NCBI GenBank assembly: GCA_964550025.1
Contig: CAZJYI010000002.1
Coordinates: 139,238 to 203,237 of the forward strand
DNA: 64,000 bases
Source of the DNA: CAZJYI01 sp964550025
GTDB taxonomy: Bacteria; Verrucomicrobiota; Kiritimatiellia; UBA8416; CAYOBW01
Reading direction: 5' to 3'
In this document: piece by piece, positions 40,634 through 50,122 of the stretch
How positions within the stretch are numbered: the first letter of the stretch is position 1
How the letters are laid out: each line of letters opens with the position of its first letter
The notes under the pieces: generated by a model
What the model was told of the DNA's origin: nothing
Databases searched by the model: none
Seen by the model: only the letters and a program-made list of their open reading frames with translations
Translations under genes and position numbers: made by a program

Positions 40634-43600
40634 ATGGGTTCTGTTTGGCGTGTGTTTGCAGGAGGGATTCTGATGGCTGTTCTGTCGACCGTACGGGTGA
40701 AAGGGGCCCAGGTGGACTGGGAGAATCCGCACGTGATCGGGGTCAACAAGGAGGACGGCCACTCTACTCTGATGCCGTTTCCCGACGAGAAGACGGCATT
40801 GAGCGGTCGGCGCGAGAACTCGCCGTTCTTCAGATCCCTGAACGGAAAATGGCGTTTCCGGTGGGTGCCGAACCCGGCGGAACGGCCGGTCGGGTTCCAC
40901 GAGCCGGCTTTCGACGTGTCCGGCTGGGACGAAATCCCCGTGCCGGCCAATTGGCAGCTTCACGGATACGGCGTTCCGATCTACACCAACATCAAGCACC
41001 CCTTCAAAGTCGATCCCCCACGCGTCACCAGCGATCCGCCAAGAGACTTCACGTCGTACGCCATGCGGAATCCGGTGGGATCATACCGACGGACGTTCAC
41101 GATTCCCGCCGCGTGGTCCGGACGCGAGATCTTCCTGCATTTTGAAGGCGTGAAGTCCGCATTCTACCTCTGGGTCAACGGTCGCAGAGTCGGTTACAGC
41201 CAGGGCAGCATGACGCCTGCCGAGTTTCGCATTACGCCCTACCTGAAGAAGGGCACGAACGTGCTCGCGGCCGAAGTCTATCGCTGGTGCGATGGCAGCT
41301 ACCTTGAAGACCAGGACATGTGGCGGTTGAGCGGGATCTACCGCGACGTGTTTCTCTTCAGTACGCCGAAGCTGCATCTGCGCGACTTCTTCGCCAATGC
41401 CGGGTTGGTGAACGACTACAAGGACGGACTGTTGACTGTGCGCGCCAAGGTGCGCAACTACGCGAAGGTGCCGTCGGACAAGAGCCGGGTCGAATTGCGC
41501 CTGCTGACATTGGCGGGCACGCCGGTTTTGAAGCAGAAGATCCAGGGAACGATCGCGCTCGATTCCATTCACCCCGGCGCGGAAGCGATCGGAGAGGCGG
41601 TTGTGAAGCTTCCCGGCGTGAAGCCGTGGACAGCGGAGACGCCAAACCTGTATCGCCTGGTTCTGACGTTGCGGTCGGCCGATGGGGACGTGCTGGAAGT
41701 GCAGCAGTGCCGTGTTGGGTTTCGTACTGTGGAGACGCGGGGCGGCGAGGTGCTGGTGAACGGGCGGCCGGTCACGTTCAAAGGCGTTTGCCGGCACGAG
41801 CATGATCCGGATTTCGGTCGCCGCGTGCCGGTTGAGATGATGGTGAAAGACATTGTGTTGATGAAGCGGAACAACGTCAACACGGTCCGGACCAGCCACT
41901 ATCCGAACGACCCCCGCTGGTACGAGCTGTGCGACGAGTACGGACTGTATGTCATCGACGAGGCCAACGTGGAATCGCACGGCACATCGTACGGCAAGGA
42001 GTATATCCCCGGCAGCGATCCCCTGTGGCGCCGGTCTGTCGAAGACCGCATGGAACGTATGGTCGAGCGCGACAAGAACCACGCCTGCATCGTGATGTGG
42101 TCGCTCGGGAACGAGGCGGGCCGGGGGAGCAACTTTGAACACATGGTGGCGGCGGGGAAGAAGATCGATACTTCGCGCCTCTTCCATTACCGGCAAATGT
42201 GGTCGGCGGTGGATACGGACAGCGAGACCTACTGGACGCCGGCCAGGACCGAGCAGCACACGAAGAAACACCCGGACCGGCCGTTTATGCTGGAGGAATA
42301 CGCCCATGCGATGGGCAACTCCGTCGGCAACCTGCAGGAGTACTGGGACCTGATCGAGGCGTACCCCGGCCTGATCGGCGCGCTGGTCTGGGATTGGGTG
42401 GACCAGGGGCTGCGGAAACCAATCGGAGAGAGCGCGATCGACATCGGGGCCGCACGCGAAGGGAAGGGCAAGAACACGGAGTGGTTCTACGCCTACGGCG
42501 GTGACTACGGCGACAAGCCCAATGACGGCAACTTCTGCATCAATGGCCTTGTCAATCCGGATCGCGAGCCGAACCCGCACCTCGACGAAATGCGCAAGGT
42601 GTACCAGTACGTAAAGATCTCCGCGGAGGGCTTGCCGAGCGGCAAGGTGCGTATTCAAAACGGCTATGTGTTTCGCAACCTCGACTTCCTCGTGTTCTCC
42701 TGGTCCATCAGCAAGGATGGCGTCGAGAAGTGGTGCGGCGAGTTTGCCCCGCTGTCGGTGGAACCTGGCGCAAGCAAGATGGCGACGTTTAAGATGCCGC
42801 CGATCGGCACAAAGCCCGGGCGGGAGTACCACGTGACCGTGACCGGGCGGTTGGCCCGCGACGAGACATGGGCGCCGAAAGGACACGTCGTATGCCGGGA
42901 GCAGTTCAAGCTGCCCGTGCCGTCGCCGCCTCCCATGCCTACTCTGCGCCTCGGAGATATGCCGGCGCTGTCGGTCAACGAAACAGCCAAGTCCGTGAGC
43001 ATGCGCGGAGCCGATTTTTCCCTGCGCGTGGGCAAGGAGTCAGGAGCCATCGAGTCGTTTCGTGTCGACGGCGTCGAGCGGCTTGCCTCACCGCTCGTGC
43101 CGAATCTCTGGCGCGTGCCCAACGACAACGACGAAGGCTTCAAGATGGCGACGAAGCTCGGCGTCTGGCGTGAGGCGTCGGCCAAGCGAACCGTTGAGAA
43201 GCTCGTGGTCGAGCGCTTGTCCCCGAAGGCGGCAAGGGTTCGAGTGGACGGGCGGCTGGGCGCGGGACAATCCACGTATACGGTCACGTACACGCTGTAC
43301 GGGTCCGGTGACGTTCGTGTGGCACTTGATGTGACTCCGAGGGGAAAGAAGCTTCCGGTGATCCCGCGCATCGGCATGCAGGCGTCACTGGCGGCCGGAC
43401 TCGACCGCATGGCGTGGTACGGGCGTGGTCCCGGGGAGAACTACTGGGACCGGAAGTCAGGATGTGCAGTTGGCCGCTACGAGGGGAGGGTCGATGATTT
43501 GCTCTTTCCGTATATCCGCCCCCAGGAGTACGGAAACCGAACAGATACTCGCTGGGTGGCCTGGACGGACGGGGAGGGCAGGGGGCTGATGGCCGTGGGA

Positions 43601-43894
43601 CTGCCGCTGCTCAGCGTCAGCGCCTGGCCGCACACCATGGGCGACCTGGCTCGTGCGGCCACGGGCCATCCGCACGAGCTGGCCAAACGCAAGACCACAA
43701 CCATCAACATCGACTACCGTCAGATGGGGCTGGGCGGCGTCAATAGCTGGGGTGCCTGGCCGCTGAAGAAATACCAACTGCCGGCGAACAAACCCTATCG
43801 CTACAAGTTCCGTCTCCGCCCGCTGCGTGGCAAAGACGACGATCCCGGCAACCTTGCGCGGGTGTACCTGCCGTCCGTGTCGGGTGCCCGATAG
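40634..43894 (+). CDS. Large GH2 beta-galactosidase (LacZ type), exported
   Basis: A 1086-aa beta-galactosidase of the long LacZ type. From the ATG at 40634 a short signal peptide-like start precedes VDWENPHVIGVNKEDGHS. The domains are in LacZ order: sugar-binding sandwich, two immunoglobulin-like domains around a TIM barrel, and the C-terminal beta-gal small-chain domain (YGRGPGENYWDRKSG..., PQEYGNRTDTRW). The acid/base is E494 in WSLGNEAGRG and the nucleophile E555 in LEEYAHAMGN. Codons upstream, from 40466, are non-coding in character. It is divergent from purB and could be induced with the other sugar genes. Confidence 0.92.
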   Translation: MGSVWRVFAGGILMAVLSTVRVKGAQVDWENPHVIGVNKEDGHSTLMPFPDEKTALSGRRENSPFFRSLNGKWRFRWVPNPAERPVGFHEPAFDVSGWDEIPVPANWQLHGYGVPIYTNIKHPFKVDPPRVTSDPPRDFTSYAMRNPVGSYRRTFTIPAAWSGREIFLHFEGVKSAFYLWVNGRRVGYSQGSMTPAEFRITPYLKKGTNVLAAEVYRWCDGSYLEDQDMWRLSGIYRDVFLFSTPKLHLRDFFANAGLVNDYKDGLLTVRAKVRNYAKVPSDKSRVELRLLTLAGTPVLKQKIQGTIALDSIHPGAEAIGEAVVKLPGVKPWTAETPNLYRLVLTLRSADGDVLEVQQCRVGFRTVETRGGEVLVNGRPVTFKGVCRHEHDPDFGRRVPVEMMVKDIVLMKRNNVNTVRTSHYPNDPRWYELCDEYGLYVIDEANVESHGTSYGKEYIPGSDPLWRRSVEDRMERMVERDKNHACIVMWSLGNEAGRGSNFEHMVAAGKKIDTSRLFHYRQMWSAVDTDSETYWTPARTEQHTKKHPDRPFMLEEYAHAMGNSVGNLQEYWDLIEAYPGLIGALVWDWVDQGLRKPIGESAIDIGAAREGKGKNTEWFYAYGGDYGDKPNDGNFCINGLVNPDREPNPHLDEMRKVYQYVKISAEGLPSGKVRIQNGYVFRNLDFLVFSWSISKDGVEKWCGEFAPLSVEPGASKMATFKMPPIGTKPGREYHVTVTGRLARDETWAPKGHVVCREQFKLPVPSPPPMPTLRLGDMPALSVNETAKSVSMRGADFSLRVGKESGAIESFRVDGVERLASPLVPNLWRVPNDNDEGFKMATKLGVWREASAKRTVEKLVVERLSPKAARVRVDGRLGAGQSTYTVTYTLYGSGDVRVALDVTPRGKKLPVIPRIGMQASLAAGLDRMAWYGRGPGENYWDRKSGCAVGRYEGRVDDLLFPYIRPQEYGNRTDTRWVAWTDGEGRGLMAVGLPLLSVSAWPHTMGDLARAATGHPHELAKRKTTTINIDYRQMGLGGVNSWGAWPLKKYQLPANKPYRYKFRLRPLRGKDDDPGNLARVYLPSVSGAR

Positions 43895-43986
43895 CCATGG
43901 GGTGCATCGGAAATCATGTTGTGAACGACATCACCCCAGTGCGCATCGAAAGCGGGATCGGGTGAAATGTGTCGGTGAAGGGTATC

Positions 43987-44100
43987 CGACGAAGTGTGGG
44001 GACGAAGTGTACGGCGAAGCGGGGCGAGCAAGTGTGACCTCCGGTCGGTCCAGACACTCACTCGCCACACTTAACCGCCACGCTTGCTCGGATACGCTTG
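43987..44100. repeat. Inverted repeat of CGAAGTGT/ACACTTCG-type units between convergent genes
   Basis: Degenerate tandem units (CGAAGTGTGGGGACGAAGTGT, GGCGAGCAAGTGTG) on the left are mirrored by CACACTTAACCGCCACGCTTGCTCGGATAC on the right. GTATCCGA and TCGGATAC form the outer ends. A short hairpin (AGGGGC/GCCCCCT) lies 30 nt further right. The region separates the beta-galactosidase gene and the last gene of the toroid operon, which end toward each other. Confidence 0.7.
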
Positions 44101-44154
44101 AAGACCAGGACGGGGGTGTGACCTCTGACATCCCAGGGGCTGCCCCCTGATCTC

Positions 44155-47100
44155 CTACTCCTCATCGACTGCGCGGAAGCCGTAGATGGGGAGGATGCGG
44201 TAGTAGACTTCGAGCGAGAGGGTTGAGAAGGCGGTGGTAATCACACGCCCCATCCGGTTGCCGTGACCGCCCCTGTTCGACGGGTCCCAGCTTCCCTCGC
44301 TGTTCCCGGACTTGACCTGCAGCAGATCCAGGATCTCCTTCATCCGCTCGTTCCACTCCTGCCAGATGGCGCCCTGGTGCTGGTAGAGGGCCAGGGTGGC
44401 GTAGTAAACGTAGTAGTAATCGGGAGATTTCTCGTCCATGGGCTGCATATTGAGGTAGGCCGCTCCTTCGTGCATGCGCGGGTCGGTCGGGGGCACCTTG
44501 GCGAGCTGCCGGCAGAACATGCCCGTCGGGATCATGGCCCGGCGGTTGCCGCCCTTGCTCTGGTATCCGTAAAGGCCGCCAAGCTTGCCGCCGCCCACCG
44601 TGTCGAGCCAGCGGTCGGCGTCTTTGAACACCTTCTCCGGGACGTCGAGCCCGGCCAGTTGGGCGCTGGCCAGCGCCATGTACTGCCAGCCGAACACCGA
44701 CGTGTCGCTGGCCTGCCGCGGCTGGTACCGCCAGCCGCCTGTCTTCGGATCCTGCGCCTTGATGATGAAATCGATCGCCTTGCGAGCGGGGACTTTCAGT
44801 TTCTCGTCCTTGCTGACGTTGTACGCTTCGCACAGCGCGATGGCGCCCATGCCGTGGTCGTACATGTCTGCCCCCGGGATACGCAGGTCGCCATCTTCCT
44901 TCTGTTTGTCCAGCATCCACCCGATGGCCCGGTGCACCGTGCCTTGGTAGGGGCCCTTTTCGTTGTGCTTGGCGCCCCAGCCGTAGTAGCAGAGCAGGGC
45001 GAGGGACGTGCCCGCCATGTCGCGAGACTCGCCCCCGTGTTTCTTCACGTCCCACCGGCCGTCGGGTTCCTGCACTTTCGAGAACCAGACCAGCGCGCGG
45101 GCGATGGCCCCCTGGGTCTCGGCGCTGCCGCCTAGCCCTTCGATGACCTCGACGGACATCTTTCCGGGGTTCTTCAGCACTTGCGGCGAAATGGTGGCGC
45201 CTGCGCCACTGGGCACGTCGAGCTCCCCGGGCGCATCGATAAGGAACGCTTCCGCGCTGCCGAGCGACTTGACCAACAGACCGACCTCATCCCCTTCGCC
45301 CTTCATCTCGGGCAGCTGTCCCAACGCCTCCATACCCGCCGTGGCCACCACGAGATCGCCGCCGGTGTCCTCCGTCGCTGCCGCGGCATGGGCCACGTTC
45401 GTCGTGACCTCCGAAAGTGCGTCCGACGAGCTGGTCTGCTTCTGTACCGGCTTGGAAGGCGCGTCCGAGAACTCCTGCTTCTTGACCGTGATGTCTTCCT
45501 GCACGATCTTGGGCTCGAACTCCTTCTTCTCGGCCGCCTTTTCCGGTTCGTCCGCCGGGTCCGGTTCGTCGAGAACGACGTCCAGTTCGGGCATCTCGAT
45601 CTCGGGCAAGTCCAACTCCGGCAGGGTCATCTCCGGCATGGCCTCGCCGGGTGTCTCCGCCGCAGCGTCCGCGGCGGCCTCGCGCGCCCTGGAGGGCGTG
45701 ACGCGCGTCACGAATGACTTGTCACTTGAGCGGGTCACGATAGGCGGCGCGTCCTCTACTCTTCTCGGCGTGAACTCCGGCATCGGGACGCGCTCCCGGT
45801 TCTGTTCTTCGACGACATTCACCGGCGACTCCTGCATCTCCGTCACCTGTTCCTGCATCTCGAGGGCCAGCTTCTCCTTGGCCAGGGCATCTACGTCGAT
45901 GGCCACTTCCATTGTCTGCGGTTCCACCGACTCGGTGAGCACCTGCGCGATTTCCCACAGCGCCATGAAGAACAGGAGAATCAGGTGGAAGATGATGGAA
46001 GCGACAAGGCACTTGTGGAACAGGCTGGTGAGATCGCGCCAGTGCCGCAGCAGGTAGATCAGCAGAAGCAGCGCGAGGACGGCGGCCAGTATCCACCACT
46101 TGATGCGGTTGAAAAGCTCCTTGAGCATGCGCCAGCGCGAGAGATCGAGGGCGCTGATCACCTCGCGCGTGGTGGCGGAGTAGATCTGATATTCCTGCGC
46201 GTCTTCCCGGCTCCTGTTCGAGCAGAACAGGAGGTCGAACCCTTCCGCGCGGAGAGCGGGTGCCAGTTCGTCGGCCTCGCTGTTCAGCTCCATGCCGAGA
46301 TTCCCGGGTTCCAGGATTTCGCCGTTCAACATGCGGGCCGCGTAGAGGTCGAAGCCTCCCAGACCCCCTTCCCGTTGAGAGGCGAAGTAGATGAAATCGC
46401 CATGAACGGTGACGGCGGGATCGCGGTCATCCGCTTCGGAGTTCAGGGCATCCACGGGCGCGGACTGCCCGAAGGTGGGGTAGGGGGCCGCGCGGTAGGG
46501 TTCGGCGTCTTTCGCGGGGACGACAGACTTGCGGGCGCGCTTCTTTCCCTTCTTCTCTGCCTTCTCGTTCTTCCCGCCCTCCATGCCGGCTTCCTCGATC
46601 GCGTTGGTGGCCGGCGGCGCCGGGACCAGTCGGGCGGAGTAGATGTCGAACCCCGAGTCTTGAGAACGGTCCGAAGCAAAGAACAGCCGCGTGCCGTCGG
46701 ACGCGAGAGCCGGTCCGGTTTCGTCTGCCGGGGAGTTGATCGCCGCCCCGGGGTTGGTGACGCCACCCCACTCCGTGCCGGTCCAGCACGCGACCCAGAT
46801 ATCGTAACCGCCCCGGCCGCCCTCCCGGTCGGAGGCGAAGTACAGGTGTTGACCGTCTTGCGAGACGGCGGCGCCCCGCTCGTTGGCTGGCCCGTTGACG
46901 GAGACCAGGGCGTTGCTGCCGCTCCAGACCCGTCCGTCCCATTGCGCGGCGTAGAGGTCGGTGTGGCCCCCGTCGGGATGCGTGCGCGTGAACAGAGCCG
47001 TGGCGCCATTGGGCGAGAAGGCCGGTTCCTGGAGATCCGAAGCCCTGTCGAGAGAGCCGAAGGCCACGTGGGGGTCCTCCCACAGGATCATGCGTACGTT

Positions 47101-47301
47101 GGTTTCGTTGTGTTCGCGGCGAATGCCCCGGTCGTCGGTGTAGTAGGCCCAGACGGTGTTCTTCAGGGACCACAGGATCGACACCATCACTCCCGCAATG
47201 GCCGCCAGCGCAAGCAGGGGAAGTACCCACCGCCAGCGAGACCGCCGCCTTCTCGGCGGAGGCGCGGCAGGCATCAACGATAGTGTCGCATGCGCGGTCA
47301 C
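44155..47301 (-). CDS. Giant propeller/TonB-like/toroid fusion protein
   Basis: A 1048-aa protein from the GTG that overlaps the stop of the upstream gene (GTGA). In order: transmembrane helix 1 (about 24-46), PD40/TolB-like propeller blades (about 85-395; FSPNGATALFTR, LYFASDREGGRGGYDIWVA, LFFASDRSQDSGFDIYSA), helix 2 (399-418), helix 3 with S435-x-x-x-H439 (ASIIFHLILLFFMALW), an acidic, proline-rich stretch (450-630), then an alpha/alpha toroid like squalene cyclase or prenyltransferase domains (730-1048). The SxxxH motif is the hallmark of TonB. With ExbB and ExbD upstream, it is probably the force-transducing component. No catalytic residues of terpene cyclases (DxDD) were seen. Confidence 0.88.
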   Translation of the reverse strand: MTAHATLSLMPAAPPPRRRRSRWRWVLPLLALAAIAGVMVSILWSLKNTVWAYYTDDRGIRREHNETNVRMILWEDPHVAFGSLDRASDLQEPAFSPNGATALFTRTHPDGGHTDLYAAQWDGRVWSGSNALVSVNGPANERGAAVSQDGQHLYFASDREGGRGGYDIWVACWTGTEWGGVTNPGAAINSPADETGPALASDGTRLFFASDRSQDSGFDIYSARLVPAPPATNAIEEAGMEGGKNEKAEKKGKKRARKSVVPAKDAEPYRAAPYPTFGQSAPVDALNSEADDRDPAVTVHGDFIYFASQREGGLGGFDLYAARMLNGEILEPGNLGMELNSEADELAPALRAEGFDLLFCSNRSREDAQEYQIYSATTREVISALDLSRWRMLKELFNRIKWWILAAVLALLLLIYLLRHWRDLTSLFHKCLVASIIFHLILLFFMALWEIAQVLTESVEPQTMEVAIDVDALAKEKLALEMQEQVTEMQESPVNVVEEQNRERVPMPEFTPRRVEDAPPIVTRSSDKSFVTRVTPSRAREAAADAAAETPGEAMPEMTLPELDLPEIEMPELDVVLDEPDPADEPEKAAEKKEFEPKIVQEDITVKKQEFSDAPSKPVQKQTSSSDALSEVTTNVAHAAAATEDTGGDLVVATAGMEALGQLPEMKGEGDEVGLLVKSLGSAEAFLIDAPGELDVPSGAGATISPQVLKNPGKMSVEVIEGLGGSAETQGAIARALVWFSKVQEPDGRWDVKKHGGESRDMAGTSLALLCYYGWGAKHNEKGPYQGTVHRAIGWMLDKQKEDGDLRIPGADMYDHGMGAIALCEAYNVSKDEKLKVPARKAIDFIIKAQDPKTGGWRYQPRQASDTSVFGWQYMALASAQLAGLDVPEKVFKDADRWLDTVGGGKLGGLYGYQSKGGNRRAMIPTGMFCRQLAKVPPTDPRMHEGAAYLNMQPMDEKSPDYYYVYYATLALYQHQGAIWQEWNERMKEILDLLQVKSGNSEGSWDPSNRGGHGNRMGRVITTAFSTLSLEVYYRILPIYGFRAVDEE

Positions 47302-49709
47302 GAGTCTGTCTTCTCTTCTTCTGTTTCCGTCGATTGCAGGGCCGGAGCGGGGGGTGACTGTGCTCCCATGCACCGGCGCAGGAAAACGATGAACAGCACC
47401 AGGGCCAGGGCCAGGCCCAGCAGCCGCCCCCTGAACATCTTCCACATCCAGCCGACGGCGGGCAGATGGGAGTAGTCGTGGCGCCTGAAGACGCGCCGCG
47501 AGGTGGACCTGTACAACTGGTAATCGGCGGCGTCGGCCTGTTGCCGGTTCGAGCTGAAAATCAACCTGAAACCGAACATGCCCGGGGCCGGCGCCGTTTC
47601 GTCATGCTCTGTGTTGATCTCCGGGCCGAGGTGTTCCGCGCTTCCCGGTTCCTTGCCGCTGATGCGGAAGCGGTACAGGTCGAGCCCGCCGAGCCCGCCC
47701 CTGCGGTCCGACGCGAGATAAAGGAAGTCGCCGTGTGCCGAGGCCGCCACGGCGCTCTCGTTGCCGCTCGAGTTGAAATGATCGAGCCGCTTGGCCCGCC
47801 GGTAGAGGGGCACGGGCGGCAGATCGTCCTGGTTGGCGGTTGACAGGCGTTTGCGGTCGAGGTCGGGCTCGTAGCCGAGCCCGTACAGCGGCGTGTAGCG
47901 GTAGTGAGCCTGCAGTGAGAGCGCAATCAGCGACGTGCAGATCGAGCGGCCCATCGAACGGGCGTGGCTGTTGTTGGAACTCCAGCTTCCGTCCGCTGCC
48001 TGTGTGGCCAGGAGTTTCTCGTGCAGCTGGTCCCTCCACAGCCGCCAGAGCGGGCCCTGGTTCTGGTAGGAGGAGAGCGTGCCGTAGTACGCGTAGTAGA
48101 TGTCCGAGTCACTCACGCCGTGGCCGCGCAGGTGCGCCGCCGTTTCGAAGGACCTCAGCGTGTTGGGGGACAGGCCCATGAGCTGACTGCAGAAATAGCC
48201 CGTGGCCACCATCGCGTCCGACCCGCCCCCGCGGCCCTTGTTGGGCTGGTAGCTGTACTGGCCGCCATGCTTGCCGCCGCTCGTCGCAGCCAGGAACTTC
48301 CGCACTCCCGCCAGGGTCTTGTCCGGCACGTGCAGGCCCGTCATCTCGGCGCTCTTGAGCGCCATGACCATCCAGCCGGAGACGGAAAGGTCGGCCGCGT
48401 CGCCGGGGTTGTACCGCCAACCGCCGTCCTCGGCGTTTTGCGAATCCACAATGAAATCGATGGCCGACTGTGCGGGGGCGTAGACGCTCTCGTCCTTCGT
48501 CACCCCGTAGGCTTCGGCCAGTGCCAGGGCCGCGATCCCGTGGTCGTACATGTTGCCGCGGCTCCCCCTGGCGGTTCCGCGGAGATCGCCGGTCAGTTCG
48601 TTCTGCTGCCCCAGCAGCCAGTTGAGCGCGGCTTGCACCGTTCTACGGTAGGGGCCTGGGCGGTTGTGCTGTTCGCCACGGCCCAGGTAGGTCAGGAGGG
48701 AGAAGGCAGTGGCGGCCACGTCGTGGCCCGCCTGCCCGCCGTGGCGCGTAATCGACCAGCTACCGTTCGTTTCCTGGTTCGTGGTCAGCCACTCGACAGC
48801 TCGGTCGACGGCCTGTTCCGTCTCCCTGGTGCCTCCGAGTTTGGCCATCACCTTCTCGTCCTCGAGCGCACCCTCGCGGAGCGAATACAGCATACTCAGG
48901 GCACGTTCCACCTCGCGGTTGGTCACGCCGGCTGGAATGGCGGCCGCTTCGAACAGGTCGTAGTCCGAGTTCTCGTAACGCTCGCGGAGCTCTCTGCCCG
49001 TCATGGACTCTTCCTCTTCCGTGAGCTCCGTGTTGGGGCGCTTCGAGCAGAAGTACAGTTTGTCGTCGGTAGCGGAAGGGGAGGGGGAGACTTCGTCGAA
49101 CGGGGAATTCACCATGTGGGTCAACGGCAGCGGCCAGGCGAACTCCGCACCGTCCCAGCGGGAGACCCATATGTCGAAGCCGCCCGGCCCGCCCGGCCGG
49201 TCGGTGGAGAAGAAGAGGAACTTCCCGTCGCGGCTGTAGGCGGGGCCGCGCTCGTGAAACGGGCTGTTGAGTGCCCGCAGCGGTTCCGGTTCTCCCCAGA
49301 GGACGCCGTCCCAGCGGGCCCGGTAGAGATTGAAGTCGCCGTTCGTGGACACGCGGGTGAAAAGCATGCTCGCGCCGTCGGGGGAGATAACGGCTTCGTG
49401 GACGTCGGACGGCTCGTTGAACGCGGCGGGGACGGGTTCCGATTCTCCCCACAGCACGAAGCGTGGCTTGGCGTTCTTGGCCAGCTCGCGAAACGCCAAC
49501 TCGTCGGTGTGGTAGTGCCAGGTGTCCGGCCGGAGATAGGCATAGAGCCAGCCCAGAAATCCGGCCACCAGCAGGCAGACGGTCGTGACGACAATCCTCC
49601 TGCCGTGCGTTCGCCAGAATCCCGCGGCAGCTTGCGAGCCGGGCGCAGGGCCGGCCGGCTGCACCTTTGCGGCAAGCACGGGCTCGGGCTGTTGGATGTG
49701 GCCAGGCAT
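47298..49709 (-). CDS. Propeller/toroid membrane protein of the ExbBD operon
   Basis: An 803-aa protein. The ATG overlaps the ExbD stop by one base (TAATG). It has transmembrane helix 1 (about 38-60), PD40-type blades (about 90-230; AVISPDGASMLFTR, FLFFSTDRPGGPGGFDIWVS), a full alpha/alpha toroid (about 270-610; VEWLTTNQETNGSWSITRHGG, YDHGIAALALAEAYG, GGWRYNPGDAADLSVSGWMVMALKSAEM, DIYYAYYGTLS), more blades (650-745; DFLYLASDRRGGLGGLDLYRF) and a C-terminal membrane helix (about 760-780). The toroid thus sits inside the propeller order. It resembles the next gene but lacks the TonB-like helix and linker, so the two probably arose by duplication. Confidence 0.88.
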   Translation of the reverse strand: MPGHIQQPEPVLAAKVQPAGPAPGSQAAAGFWRTHGRRIVVTTVCLLVAGFLGWLYAYLRPDTWHYHTDELAFRELAKNAKPRFVLWGESEPVPAAFNEPSDVHEAVISPDGASMLFTRVSTNGDFNLYRARWDGVLWGEPEPLRALNSPFHERGPAYSRDGKFLFFSTDRPGGPGGFDIWVSRWDGAEFAWPLPLTHMVNSPFDEVSPSPSATDDKLYFCSKRPNTELTEEEESMTGRELRERYENSDYDLFEAAAIPAGVTNREVERALSMLYSLREGALEDEKVMAKLGGTRETEQAVDRAVEWLTTNQETNGSWSITRHGGQAGHDVAATAFSLLTYLGRGEQHNRPGPYRRTVQAALNWLLGQQNELTGDLRGTARGSRGNMYDHGIAALALAEAYGVTKDESVYAPAQSAIDFIVDSQNAEDGGWRYNPGDAADLSVSGWMVMALKSAEMTGLHVPDKTLAGVRKFLAATSGGKHGGQYSYQPNKGRGGGSDAMVATGYFCSQLMGLSPNTLRSFETAAHLRGHGVSDSDIYYAYYGTLSSYQNQGPLWRLWRDQLHEKLLATQAADGSWSSNNSHARSMGRSICTSLIALSLQAHYRYTPLYGLGYEPDLDRKRLSTANQDDLPPVPLYRRAKRLDHFNSSGNESAVAASAHGDFLYLASDRRGGLGGLDLYRFRISGKEPGSAEHLGPEINTEHDETAPAPGMFGFRLIFSSNRQQADAADYQLYRSTSRRVFRRHDYSHLPAVGWMWKMFRGRLLGLALALVLFIVFLRRCMGAQSPPAPALQSTETEEEKTDS

Positions 49710-50122
49710 TATCTCGGCAACTGGTATCCAATGTGGGCTTCGGGAATGCCCGCACGTTTGCAGACCGATATGGCGCGGGCGACGTAGCCGTGCAGCGCCT
49801 CCTGGTCGGCGCGGACCAGGACTTTGACGTCGGGGTTCTCCGCCACCGACTGCTTGACCAGTTCCGTCATCTCCTCGACCGTCACCTGTCTGTTGAGTAG
49901 GACGTACGCATTGTTCTTGCGGACGTTGATGACGATCAGCTTGGTCGACGAACTGAGGCTCTGCCCCTCCGATTCCTCCGGCAGGTTTACGCGCGTATCG
50001 CGTTCCTCCTTCTCGAAGGTCGTGGTGGCCAGGAAGAAGATGATCAGGATGAACATGACGTCCAGCAGGGGCGCCATGTTGATGATCTGGGAGTCGTCTT
50101 CGACTTCGCGATGGATTCTCAT
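49709..50122 (-). CDS. exbD: ExbD/TolR-family motor protein
   Basis: A 137-aa single-span protein. The membrane helix has the proton-path aspartate in NMAPLLDVMFILIIFF (D21), and the periplasmic domain shows the beta-strand pattern (LIVINVRKNNAYVLLNRQVTVEEM, VKVLVRADQEALHGYVA). ExbD and TolR use the proton gradient together with ExbB or TolQ to move a TonB or TolA partner. The ATG overlaps the end of exbB (ATGA) and its stop overlaps the next ATG (TAATG), so all three are translationally coupled. I cannot separate ExbD from TolR by sequence alone. Confidence 0.93.
   Translation of the reverse strand: MRIHREVEDDSQIINMAPLLDVMFILIIFFLATTTFEKEERDTRVNLPEESEGQSLSSSTKLIVINVRKNNAYVLLNRQVTVEEMTELVKQSVAENPDVKVLVRADQEALHGYVARAISVCKRAGIPEAHIGYQLPR

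Noticed and set aside
41081..42886. A 601-codon minus-strand frame opposite the large beta-galactosidase
   Set aside because: Shadow frame; the plus strand holds all GH2 motifs.
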